Below are positions 49,698 to 57,245 of a DNA stretch of 64,000 nt, piece after piece. The stretch lies in contig DVML01000025.1 in assembly GCA_018714965.1 (NCBI GenBank), forward strand, positions 101,990 through 165,989, in the 5' to 3' direction. Made by a program: the position numbers and the translations under genes. Positions within the stretch are counted from its first letter, which is position 1. Each line of letters starts with the position of its first letter. This DNA comes from Fimihabitans intestinipullorum. Its GTDB lineage: Bacteria; Bacillota_I; Bacilli_A; RF39; UBA660. The notes below the pieces were generated by a model that did no database searches, was not told where the DNA came from, and saw nothing but the letters and a program-made list of their open reading frames with translations.

Positions 49698-49724
49698 CTT
49701 ACCTGAAAGGAGTTCTAAACATTT

Positions 49725-49802
49725 ATGGAAAATGTAACAATGTATTGTAGAGTCTCAACGGAAGATCAAGTTTGTGGAAGTTATTTTTTAGGGGACTATT
49801 AG
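49725..49802 (+). pseudogene. Serine recombinase N-terminal remnant
   Basis: A frame of 25 codons, MENVTMYCRVSTEDQ followed by ten unrelated residues and TAG. The YCRVSTEDQ segment is the catalytic-serine N-terminus of resolvase/integrase-type serine recombinases. AAAGGAG precedes the ATG at normal spacing, so it is the true start of a gene whose remainder (150-500 residues) has been deleted. It probably mobilised the island, or an ancestor of it. Confidence 0.75.
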
Positions 49803-50059
49803 AAAAGTTAAGAAATATTTTTAAAGAAGAATTTATTTAATCATCTCACTAAGGTCATTAAAAATTTTAAAATAGGATGAAAATTATAAGTTTTAATCAT
49901 TATTTATCCTTAATATCAAACTATGAAGTGGTGTTGCGGTGCCGCTTTCTATATAGTATTTACATCTTATAAAAATTGCTATAATATCGCATAAACTATA
50001 GGATGTACTGTCCGAATGTAGTACAATAAATATATAAATTATTTTATATGGGAGATTTT
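49803..50059 (+). other. Non-coding AT-rich remnant sequence
   Basis: About 255 bases with only short interrupted frames. GTGGTGTTGCGGTGCCGC (49928-49945) is a GC-rich patch with local inverted symmetry. No recognisable gene, promoter or structured RNA family is seen. Confidence 0.5.
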
Positions 50060-50451
50060 ATGAAAACATTTTTTTAGGAAAAGAATGTGTGGCATTATTA
50101 CTGATTAAATCAAAAAATCATTTTTTTCAAGAAAGCTTTATTACAGTATCTGAACTTAATCGATTTGACCGTTTTTTACAACAAGAATTTAATAATCGTA
50201 ATCTAGATGTTGTGATTACTTCCAATACATTAAATAGTGAAGGTTTTAATATAATGGGTGAAGTTATTATGACTTCTGATGCTTGTTGTTTCAATTTGGA
50301 TATGCTTCCGGTAAATATATTAACAGTTCTATATGATTCTAATTTAATTGTAGGTTTTTTGATGCAGTTTGAAAGTGGAAAATTAGAAACACTAGAAAGA
50401 AAAAAAGAAGCAGTTCCTAAACTATGTAAAAAAGTAGTGTCTAGTAGTTAA
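50060..50451 (+). pseudogene. Unknown gene with a frameshift in a T7 tract
   Basis: The only good ribosome binding site (GGGAG, seven bases before ATG 50060) leads into MKTFF and a stop right after T7 (50069-50075). From there a 120-codon frame continues one base out of phase, opening with GKECVALLLIKSKNHFFQES and ending at 50451 without its own Shine-Dalgarno sequence. One extra T would join them into a 131-residue protein. It could be a real mutation, phase variation or a sequencing error. The downstream protein (FITVSELNRFDRFLQQEFNN, NILTVLYDSNLIVGFLMQFE) matches no family I know. Confidence 0.6.
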
Positions 50452-50572
50452 GCACTATAAATTTATATTAGTTAGTGGTTATTACTATCAATTTAGCAAA
50501 GTCACGATTTGATAGAGAAAAGAATGATTTGAAATGGAAATATGATACAATGAATATGAGAGGAGTTAAACT

Positions 50573-51424
50573 ATGGAAAATAATAAATTTAATGAAAATG
50601 ATCAAGATGATCAAGTTGCAAAATTTTTAGCAAAATTTGATAGGATTAAAACATCTGAAGAAATTGAAAAAGAAAAAGAAGAATACAAAAAAGAAATTTT
50701 ATCTAAAGGATTTCTTCCAATAAATGATGAATTGAATGAAACTATGAATAGTTCGATGGAAGTTGTTGAAAAAAATCCTAGAACATTTATAATTGAGGAA
50801 TGTGTTCCTGCATGTAAAGAGTTATGGGAAAAAAACATTTATACATTTATGGTTAGTAATCATTTAAACGAGGGAGTTTGTTGGATAGAAGTTATTTTGG
50901 ATAATTTATCAGATGAAAATAAAAGGATTTTTGCTCAATTAGAAGGAGAAGATATAATCAAATTTTCTTACCATGAAGGATGTGTTAACTTTGGAGTAAA
51001 ATGTGTTGGAGCCCAAGCCCAAGCAAGATTGTTAGAATTAGCTCAAAAATTTCAAATGCAAGATGTTCCATATGGAGAAGCATATATTACATTGCCAGAA
51101 TACCTAATAAGCTGTGGTTGTTACGATGAGGTTGAAAATCCTAATTATGTTCCAATGACTGAACCTTGGAATATGGATTTACCAATGGATCAGATAGCAG
51201 ATTATCTAATTAAATATGATGAATGGAAAGATTCAGATAAGAGTAAAAAAACTCATAAAGTATTTAATCAAACAAAAATGGCTAAACCATTAGAAGAATA
51301 TTTTGATGGTACTGGTGTTGTTTATGATGGTGACAGAGTATATTTGAGCGATTATCATTACAAAAAACACATGAATTATGTTAATAGTTTAGAAAAAACG
51401 CAAGGTTCCAAACACAAAAATTAG
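50573..51424 (+). CDS. Accessory protein of unknown function (283 aa)
   Basis: An intact acidic 283-residue protein with AAGAGG-like Shine-Dalgarno sequence (GAGAGGAG, eight bases before the ATG). It starts with a charged helical region (~1-45); the middle (~75-165) is mixed alpha/beta (CWIEVILDNLSDENKRIFAQ) with several Cys, and the end is polar. No signal peptide, membrane segment or catalytic motif is seen. Codon use is strongly AT-rich, as in the rest of the island. I do not recognise a family; the only clue is its survival as the single intact gene of the island. Confidence 0.65.
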   Translation: MENNKFNENDQDDQVAKFLAKFDRIKTSEEIEKEKEEYKKEILSKGFLPINDELNETMNSSMEVVEKNPRTFIIEECVPACKELWEKNIYTFMVSNHLNEGVCWIEVILDNLSDENKRIFAQLEGEDIIKFSYHEGCVNFGVKCVGAQAQARLLELAQKFQMQDVPYGEAYITLPEYLISCGCYDEVENPNYVPMTEPWNMDLPMDQIADYLIKYDEWKDSDKSKKTHKVFNQTKMAKPLEEYFDGTGVVYDGDRVYLSDYHYKKHMNYVNSLEKTQGSKHKN

Positions 51425-51487
51425 ATAAAGTTACCAGATTTTTATATATCAATCGTCTTTGAGAGAATGTTATAGATTACTACGATA

Positions 51488-51525
51488 CTTGCACCATAGG
51501 GGAATTAGTCAGACTAGACGACTTT
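51488..51525 (+). repeat. Right attachment-site repeat (copy of tRNA-Leu 3' end)
   Basis: CTTGCACCAT and the following bases repeat the end of tRNA-Leu (30 of 38 identical), but no tRNA body precedes it. It marks the right boundary of the island. Confidence 0.7.
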
Positions 51526-51533
51526 AAATATAG

Positions 51534-51562
51534 AATCAATCAGAAATGATTGATTATTTTTT
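51534..51562 (+). terminator. Terminator behind the right repeat
   Basis: AATCAATCA, GAAA loop, TGATTGATT, then ATTTTTT. Its position relative to the repeat parallels the terminator behind tRNA-Leu, so it is probably the original tRNA terminator displaced by the insertion. Confidence 0.75.
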
Positions 51563-51708
51563 ACAAAAAGATTGTACAAGCGATTTAATATTACTGTCAA
51601 AATATATAAGAGGGTTAATTATTAGTTCAAAACAAAATATAGTATTATGATTCATTTGCACGTCGAAAATATTTAAAGTGATGTTATAATATATTCAGGT
51701 GGTAAATA

Positions 51709-52719
51709 ATGATTGATAATTATTTAAATCTATTTATCGATAATGATTATCCTAATTTTATAGATAAATATTTAAATACAAAAACATTAAATAGAATTAA
51801 AAATGTTACTTACTTTTGTGGCTGCGATTATACTAAGTTATATAGTCCATTATTTTTATATACTAGATTTGATCATAGCTTAGTTGTTGCACATATGACA
51901 TGGCATTTTACTCATGATAAGATACAAACGATTGCTGCTCTTTTGCATGATGTTGGAACACCTTGTTTTGCACATTGTATAGACTATGTTTTTGGTGATT
52001 ATATAAATCAGGAATCTTCTGAAAAAGAGATTATAGATGTTATAAAGTATGATAAGGAATTGCTGTCTTATTTAAATGAAGATGGTATTACTTTAAATAA
52101 TTTAACTAAATTAGAAAAATTTCCTATACTAGAAAACAGTTCTCCTCAATTATGTACTGATCGATTAGATGGTGTGCTTTCTACTTGTTATATTTGGCTT
52201 CATACCCATTCGTTAGATCAAATTAAAAATGTATATGACAATTTGATAGTCTTAACAAACGAATATGGTAATCCAGAGCTTGGTTTTAAAAATCAGGATA
52301 TAGCAGATTGCTTTGTATCGATGGTTGCTGTTTATGCAAAAGAATTGCAAAAAAATGAAGATAAATATGTTATGAAATATGTTTCGGAAGTTGTAAAGTT
52401 GGCTGTTGCTCAAAAACTTATAACTTTAAATGATTTATATGAAAAACAAGAAAAGGATATTGTAAATATTTTTGCTAATAATTTTTCTTCATGGAATCTT
52501 TTTGCGAGTGCAACAACAGTGACTAGAACAGAGGCTAAACCTACAGGTTTTTATATATCTTTTTGTGCTAAAAAAAGGAATACAATTCCACTAGTGAATA
52601 GTTCTAATCATATTAATAGAATTGACAAAGTTTCAAAGAAAGCTAAGAGAATATATTCTGAATTAGAAAATTATCAAGATACTAAATTTGCATATGTTAA
52701 AACATTAAAACGGTTGTAG
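51709..52719 (+). CDS. HD-domain hydrolase (dNTPase-like)
   Basis: A 336-residue metal-dependent phosphohydrolase: TRFDHSLVVAHMTWHF (~52; His ligand), ALLHDVGTPCFAHCIDYVFG (~87; the HD pair plus an extra His, as in SAMHD1/dGTPase-like HD proteins) and CTDRLDGVLSTC (~148; later Asp ligand). It probably hydrolyses a nucleotide, but the substrate is unknown. AGGTGG precedes the ATG. Codon use is AT-rich like the island to its left, although it lies outside the right repeat; it may be older acquired DNA. HD dNTPases include phage-defence enzymes, so that role is possible. Confidence 0.8.
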   Translation: MIDNYLNLFIDNDYPNFIDKYLNTKTLNRIKNVTYFCGCDYTKLYSPLFLYTRFDHSLVVAHMTWHFTHDKIQTIAALLHDVGTPCFAHCIDYVFGDYINQESSEKEIIDVIKYDKELLSYLNEDGITLNNLTKLEKFPILENSSPQLCTDRLDGVLSTCYIWLHTHSLDQIKNVYDNLIVLTNEYGNPELGFKNQDIADCFVSMVAVYAKELQKNEDKYVMKYVSEVVKLAVAQKLITLNDLYEKQEKDIVNIFANNFSSWNLFASATTVTRTEAKPTGFYISFCAKKRNTIPLVNSSNHINRIDKVSKKAKRIYSELENYQDTKFAYVKTLKRL

Positions 52720-52737
52720 ATGATTTTCCAATCGAAA

Positions 52738-52777
52738 TTAGCACTCACCACTTGACATTGCTAATATAGAGTGCTAT
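52738..52777. promoter_or_regulatory. Split CIRCE-like operator
   Basis: TTAGCACTC (52738-52746) and GAGTGCTAT (52769-52777) are CIRCE half-sites (TTAGCACTC-N9-GAGTGCTAA), but separated by 22 instead of 9 bases. They flank the -35 and abut the -10, as an HrcA operator would. Eight of nine arm bases are complementary. Confidence 0.6.
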
Positions 52778-52780
52778 AAT
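52752..52780 (+). promoter_or_regulatory. hsp20 promoter
   Basis: TTGACA (52752-52757), 17 bases, TATAAT (52775-52780); perfect sigma-A consensus embedded in the operator. Confidence 0.88.
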
Positions 52781-52877
52781 GAAAATGTAGGAGATAGGGA
52801 ATCTCCTCACAGGTATTATATATTATAATTATGTGCTACCTAAGGCAACACATAAAAGGGGAAAGGAAGTAGATAAT

Positions 52878-53300
52878 ATGATGATGGTACCTAGAAGAAA
52901 TGAGTTTGATTTGTTGGAAGATATGTTTCGTGATCCATTCTTTCATCACAACGAAAGCAAAGTGATGAAAACTGATATTAAAGAGAATAAGGATTCTTAT
53001 TCTATCGAAGTGGATTTACCTGGATACGACAAGAACGATATCAAGGTAGATGTTGAAGATGGATATTTGACGATTCATGCTTCTATGAACAAAGATAACG
53101 AAGAGAAGGAAGATGGAAAATTCGTCCGTCGAGAAAGATATTTCGGAGAATGTTCACGTAGTTTTTATGTAGGAGATAATATCGAAACAGAAGATGTCAA
53201 AGCTTCATTTAAGAACGGAACATTGAAACTTGAAATTCCTAAGAAAGAAGAAACGAAGGAACTTCCAGAGAAGAAATATGTAGAAATCGAAGGAGAATAA
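52878..53300 (+). CDS. hsp20: Small heat-shock protein (Hsp20/alpha-crystallin)
   Basis: A 140-residue ATP-independent chaperone. The N-terminus MMMVPRRNEFDLLEDMFRDP is typical of bacterial Hsp20; the alpha-crystallin domain (~36-125) has YSIEVDLPGYDKNDIKVDVE and FKNGTLKLEIPKKEE (A-x-x-x-n-G-v-L motif). The ATG at 52878 follows GGAAAGGAAG. The ~90-base leader contains hairpins (GGAGATAGGGAATCTCC and TATGTG...CACATA), and the gene is probably repressed by HrcA through the half-sites upstream. Confidence 0.95.
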   Translation: MMMVPRRNEFDLLEDMFRDPFFHHNESKVMKTDIKENKDSYSIEVDLPGYDKNDIKVDVEDGYLTIHASMNKDNEEKEDGKFVRRERYFGECSRSFYVGDNIETEDVKASFKNGTLKLEIPKKEETKELPEKKYVEIEGE

Positions 53301-53309
53301 GTAGTATAG

Positions 53310-53336
53310 AAAAAGGTGCTTCAAGCATCTTTTTTT
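53310..53336 (+). terminator. Terminator after hsp20
   Basis: AAAAAGGTGCTT pairs with AGCATCTTTTTT over a short CA loop, with one G-U. Confidence 0.8.
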
Positions 53337-53394
53337 GTCGTTGAAAAATGAAATGATATATGATATACTTATAAATAGAATAGGTGGGATGGCA

Positions 53395-53931
53395 ATGAAG
53401 GTACTAATTGCAAGTGACATTCATGGTTCATTTTATTATGCGAAAGAATTAGCAACTGCAATCAAAAAGGAAAAACCGGATAAAATTGTATTACTGGGGG
53501 ATTTATATTATCATGGTGTACGTAATCCACTACCTAAAGATTATGCACCAAAGAAAGTAGCAAATTTACTCAATACTTTCAGATCGAAGTTAGAAGTTGT
53601 AAAGGGAAATTGTGATTCAGAGGTAGACGAGATGGTATCTGAATTTCCGTTTTATAGTTCTATTACGATGAATTTTGCTGGAAAACGAATATTTTTTACA
53701 CATGGACATCACTATGATATGAAAAGACTTCCGAATAAGAAAATAGATATTATGATATACGGACATGTACATACCGGCTGGATCAAAGAACAGAATGAAA
53801 TCATCTTTGCAAACCCTGGAAGTGTTTCTCTTCCAAAACAGGAGTCTGAACGTAGTTATCTCGTTTTAACTGAGAAGTCGTTGATGTTAAAGTCATTAGA
53901 AGGGCGTGTATTACAGACGAAATTTCTTTAA
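53395..53931 (+). CDS. yfcE: YfcE/MJ0936-type metallophosphoesterase
   Basis: A 178-residue calcineurin-like phosphodiesterase. All metal motifs are visible: SDIHGS (DxH), LGDLYYHG (GDxxxxG), VKGNCDSEVD (GNCD), FTHGHHYD and YGHVHTGW (GHTH variant with Val). Family members cleave phosphodiesters in vitro; the physiological substrate is undefined. The ATG at 53395 follows GGTGGGATGG, preferred to the upstream start within the terminator. It is monocistronic. Confidence 0.93.
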   Translation: MKVLIASDIHGSFYYAKELATAIKKEKPDKIVLLGDLYYHGVRNPLPKDYAPKKVANLLNTFRSKLEVVKGNCDSEVDEMVSEFPFYSSITMNFAGKRIFFTHGHHYDMKRLPNKKIDIMIYGHVHTGWIKEQNEIIFANPGSVSLPKQESERSYLVLTEKSLMLKSLEGRVLQTKFL

Positions 53932-53955
53932 ATCACTTCGGTGATTTTTCTTTTT
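53929..53955 (+). terminator. Terminator after yfcE
   Basis: AAATCAC, TTCG tetraloop, GTGATTT, then TTC TTTTTTT. Confidence 0.85.
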
Positions 53956-54003
53956 TTATCTTAATTTATTTATGTTATAATAATGTTAGATAGGAGTGGG
54001 GTT

Positions 54004-54672
54004 ATGACGATATTGCTAGGATATTCTCTTACTTTTTTGTATATTTTCTTAGTGATGGGATTGACTGCACTAGTTTCGAAACGGTTTCATACTAATAAAG
54101 AAATTTCTAGAAAGATGATCCATATTGGAGTATCTTTCAGTTTCTTTATCATTTATTATTTTTTAGGGAATACTTGGTATGCATGTATTCCACCGTTCCT
54201 TTTTATTATATTAAACTATATATCTTATAAAAAAGGATTATTTCAAATAATGGAACGTAGCGGTAAAGAAGAGACGCCAGGTACTGTTTATTATGCACTC
54301 AGTATGTTTTTACTAGCTGTCATATCTTTGATGAACGAAACCTTCTTGTGCTCTTTTGGAATTGGTTTTTTCTGTATGGCACTAGGAGATGGGGTTGCCC
54401 CTATCATAGGAAAGAAGATTTCTTCATATCGATTTTCTAATGGGAAGACAATCGTCGGTAGTATTTGCATGTGTCTAATTTCTATGTTTGTAGCACTATT
54501 TTTCTGTTATTTTTATTCTTATCCTATTTATATTTCGTTTGTATGTATGGTAGGAATTGCGAGTATGATCTTAGAATGGTTAGGAACGAAGGGCCTAGAT
54601 AATTTACTTGTTCCAATTGGGGTTTCCTTCATTAGTTATGGAGGGATGTTGATGTATGGAATTATTGTTTAG
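54004..54672 (+). CDS. Polyprenol/phytol kinase-like membrane protein (SEC59/VTE5 family)
   Basis: A 222-residue integral membrane protein with about seven hydrophobic segments. The family signature is present: RKMIHIGVSF (~34), ALGDGVAPIIGKKI (~130) and NGKTIVGS (~149), as in CTP-dependent dolichol and phytol kinases. It should phosphorylate a long-chain isoprenoid alcohol or a related lipid at the membrane. The ATG at 54004 follows AGGAGTGGGG. It overlaps the DUF92 gene by 17 bases, suggesting consecutive reactions. Confidence 0.82.
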   Translation: MTILLGYSLTFLYIFLVMGLTALVSKRFHTNKEISRKMIHIGVSFSFFIIYYFLGNTWYACIPPFLFIILNYISYKKGLFQIMERSGKEETPGTVYYALSMFLLAVISLMNETFLCSFGIGFFCMALGDGVAPIIGKKISSYRFSNGKTIVGSICMCLISMFVALFFCYFYSYPIYISFVCMVGIASMILEWLGTKGLDNLLVPIGVSFISYGGMLMYGIIV

Positions 54673-55441
54673 TCTAGGGTTGAGTGCATTCCTTGCACTT
54701 GTGGCAATTTATAAAAAAGCGTTGACTTATTTTGCAACTTTGATAGCATTCTTATCTTCTGTCGTTATTACTTATTGCGGTGGAATTCCTGCTTTTTTGG
54801 TTTTGGCGATGACTTTTATCGGTACGTTGGTTGCAGATAAAGTTTCCATCAGGAGAAAAGAAAAGATATTTGATTCTACTAACGAAAAACATGGTAGACG
54901 AGATACGATCCAGATTCTTTGTAATGTGGGTGTAGCAACGGGTGCTATTTTACTATATGGAATTTTCAAAGATGAAAAATTCTTTTGGGTGTATGCATCT
55001 GTCATGGCATCATCATTAGCCGATAGTATGGCAAGTGAAATTGGCGTCTTAACAAAAGGAAAAACGTTTGATTTACGAACTGGTAAAGTAGTAGAAAGAG
55101 GTCTGTCTGGTGGTGTTTCTGTTTTAGGACTGCAAGCTTCTTTTGTTGGAGCACTTACTATTGCTCTGATTACAATGAGTTTCGATTTTTCTATCCTAGG
55201 TTTAGGTATTGTTACATTTTGTGGATGGTTTGGAGCTTTTATAGATAGTTTATTGGGGGCTTTATTCCAAGTAAAGTATCGCTGTCTTATATGTCAAAAG
55301 TTGACGGAGAAGCGTATACATTGTAAGCATGAAACAATATATCAAAGTGGAATTCGTTGGTTAAATAACGATGCTGTGAATTTATGTAATAATATCATAA
55401 CGTTTTTCATTTCGTTGTCGATATTAATTTTTCTATATTAA
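54656..55441 (+). CDS. DUF92/TMEM19 (VTE6-like) membrane protein
   Basis: A 261-residue membrane protein of the DUF92 family: DKVSIRRKEKIFDSTNEKHG, GRRDTIQILCNVGVA, SSLADSMASEIGVLTKGKTF and RGLSGGVSVLGLQAS are family landmarks. Plant VTE6 of this family converts phytyl phosphate to phytyl diphosphate. Overlap with the VTE5-like kinase gene suggests that the two add successive phosphates to an isoprenoid alcohol. Near the C-terminus CLICQ...HCKHE could bind a metal. The start lies inside the kinase gene. Confidence 0.85.
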   Translation: MELLFSLGLSAFLALVAIYKKALTYFATLIAFLSSVVITYCGGIPAFLVLAMTFIGTLVADKVSIRRKEKIFDSTNEKHGRRDTIQILCNVGVATGAILLYGIFKDEKFFWVYASVMASSLADSMASEIGVLTKGKTFDLRTGKVVERGLSGGVSVLGLQASFVGALTIALITMSFDFSILGLGIVTFCGWFGAFIDSLLGALFQVKYRCLICQKLTEKRIHCKHETIYQSGIRWLNNDAVNLCNNIITFFISLSILIFLY

Positions 55442-55462
55442 ATAATAGATCGGAGTGGTTGT

Positions 55463-56281
55463 ATGTTAGAGGTTTTGCCATATTCTGTAGAAACTTTGAT
55501 ACTTTTATTCTTCATTTATTCTTTTTGTGGATGGTGTATGGAATCGTTTTTGCAGTTAATTGAAAAAAGAAAATTTATTAATCGCGGTTTTTTTATAGGG
55601 CCATATTGTCCTATCTATGGGAGTGGTGGGATTCTTATGACTATTTTTTTGAGAGAGTTGGAATCTTCTCCATTTCAGTTACTTTTAGCTTCTACTTTAC
55701 TATGTACGGGATTAGAGTATGTAACGAGCTATTTGATGGAGAAGCTATTTAAAGCACGTTGGTGGGATTATTCTCATAAATTATTTCATTTGAATGGACG
55801 AGTGTGTTTAGAAAATGCGATTTTGTTTGGGTTTGCAGGTGTTTTATTAATTCGTTATATCAATCCATTATTGTTGAGTGTCACAAATGCGATTCCTGGA
55901 AATCTTAAAATATGGTTATCAGGATTACTTGTCGGAATTTTTCTTTTAGATAATATCGTTTCATTTGCAATTATTGGAAGTTTTAGAAAGACTGTTGCAC
56001 GTACGGCGGAGGATAATACAGAAGAGATTACGCAACGCGTCAAAGCCGTGACGGACGAGTTAAAAGTAGGAGTGCATGAAAAAGCGACGACTGCTATTAC
56101 GGTCATCACAAAATTAATTGCTGATGCTCGAAAAGAATCGACGAAAAAGATTAAGACGATGTTTGAAAAAAGTCCTTATTTATATCGCCGATTATTACAA
56201 GCATATCCCAACTTAGAAATCAGAGGGGTTTCATTTCGTAAAATAAAAAAAGAAATTTTAAAAAAGATCAAGGGAAATTAA
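55463..56281 (+). CDS. CmpB-family (putative ABC transporter type IV) membrane protein
   Basis: A 272-residue membrane protein with FIYSFCGWCMESFLQLIEKR, RGFFIGPYCPIYGSGGI (~50) and WWDYSHKLFHLNGRVCLENA (~110), landmarks of the family annotated as putative ABC-transporter type IV/CmpB; its actual function is unknown. Five or so helices precede a cytosolic helical tail (~185-272). It starts 21 bases after the DUF92 gene. A second, shorter family member lies at 61912. Confidence 0.8.
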   Translation: MLEVLPYSVETLILLFFIYSFCGWCMESFLQLIEKRKFINRGFFIGPYCPIYGSGGILMTIFLRELESSPFQLLLASTLLCTGLEYVTSYLMEKLFKARWWDYSHKLFHLNGRVCLENAILFGFAGVLLIRYINPLLLSVTNAIPGNLKIWLSGLLVGIFLLDNIVSFAIIGSFRKTVARTAEDNTEEITQRVKAVTDELKVGVHEKATTAITVITKLIADARKESTKKIKTMFEKSPYLYRRLLQAYPNLEIRGVSFRKIKKEILKKIKGN

Positions 56282-56373
56282 TATTCTAATTATAAAGGCA
56301 TATTAACTATGCTTTTTTTCTGTACTTATACAATAGAGTATGATATGATATGAAATACTTTGGAGGGGATTAT

Positions 56374-57174
56374 ATGTCACAAAGGGAAGCACTTGATTAT
56401 TTGTTTCGAGTAATGAGAGAGGAAAATGAGACTTTTGGAAATGTTACGAGAAAGCAAATTTATCATAAGATTCGATACGATGGACTTCGAGATTGTAAAC
56501 CGGGAGAAATTTTGCGGAAGGAAGAAAATGTACGTCTTAAAAATTTAAAGAAAATGAGATCGGAACAGGTCGAAATATTTTTTGATCAAGAGATAGAAAA
56601 CTGCATGATTCCAGTGCAGGAACGGAAGAAGCATAGGGTGTTTTCGATTGTTTCAAAAGAAACTATGCAATCGATAGACGATCCGTGTCGACTTTATTTT
56701 TCTGTACGCACAGGTTCATATGGGGAATTCTATGAAGGAATATTTCGCTATATCACAGAACATTGTCTAAATATCCAGGGGATGTTGAGTCAATATTATC
56801 AAAATGACGCGGTTGTTCTTATTTGTGATCAACGAGATGTAAGCGAAATTTCTCGCTATGTGCAGCAAGAATACTCTGATTGCCTTTCTGAGATTACACC
56901 ATTCATTCCGTCGCTGAATGGAATAGGGTATATAAGAGGAAATTATGACTACATGAGAGAAATAGCCGGAATGATATATACTTACATACAGTTTTTAAAA
57001 TCGAAAAGAATTTCGAGTCGATATATAAACGTAGATTATTTTTACGAGTTTTTAAAGCGGATTGCAGCTCAAAAAAGTTCTGTTGATCCGTGTATATCTG
57101 ATATGTTTTTCGCATTTGAAATGATTGTGCTTGGAACTTTTGAGAAGAAGAAAGCAAAACAATTTTTTTACTAA
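56374..57174 (+). CDS. Hypothetical protein (266 aa)
   Basis: A soluble 266-residue protein without recognised domain. The start follows GGAGGGG at good spacing. The sequence is charged and rich in Tyr and Arg; RLYFSVRTGSYGEFYEGIFR and RISSRYINVDYFYEFLKRIA are the most structured-looking parts. It has no signal peptide or membrane segment. It lies alone between the CmpB gene and a strong terminator. I cannot suggest a function. Confidence 0.7.
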   Translation: MSQREALDYLFRVMREENETFGNVTRKQIYHKIRYDGLRDCKPGEILRKEENVRLKNLKKMRSEQVEIFFDQEIENCMIPVQERKKHRVFSIVSKETMQSIDDPCRLYFSVRTGSYGEFYEGIFRYITEHCLNIQGMLSQYYQNDAVVLICDQRDVSEISRYVQQEYSDCLSEITPFIPSLNGIGYIRGNYDYMREIAGMIYTYIQFLKSKRISSRYINVDYFYEFLKRIAAQKSSVDPCISDMFFAFEMIVLGTFEKKKAKQFFY

Positions 57175-57189
57175 AATCATTTTTTTCAT

Positions 57190-57215
57190 TAAAGTGTTGG
57201 AAACAACACTTTTTC
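57190..57215 (+). terminator. Terminator
   Basis: AAAGTGTTG (57191-57199), GAAA tetraloop, CAACACTTT (57204-57212), then TT. Confidence 0.85.
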
Positions 57216-57245
57216 ATGTTATACTGTATCAAGGTAGGTGATGAC

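Larger units (their letters stand above)
49633..51525 (+). mobile_element. Small decayed genomic island at tRNA-Leu
   Basis: About 1.9 kb between tRNA-Leu and an imperfect copy of its 3' end. It holds a serine-recombinase N-terminal remnant, a frameshifted frame and one intact unknown gene. Codon use is much more AT-rich (TTT, AAA, AAT, TTA) than in the flanking core genes. Spacing is loose, unlike the compact surroundings. These traits together indicate integration followed by decay. Confidence 0.7.

Noticed and set aside
52781..52877. ROSE or fourU RNA thermometer in the hsp20 leader
   Set aside because: Hairpins exist, but none clearly pairs with the Shine-Dalgarno sequence; repression through CIRCE-like arms explains heat control better.
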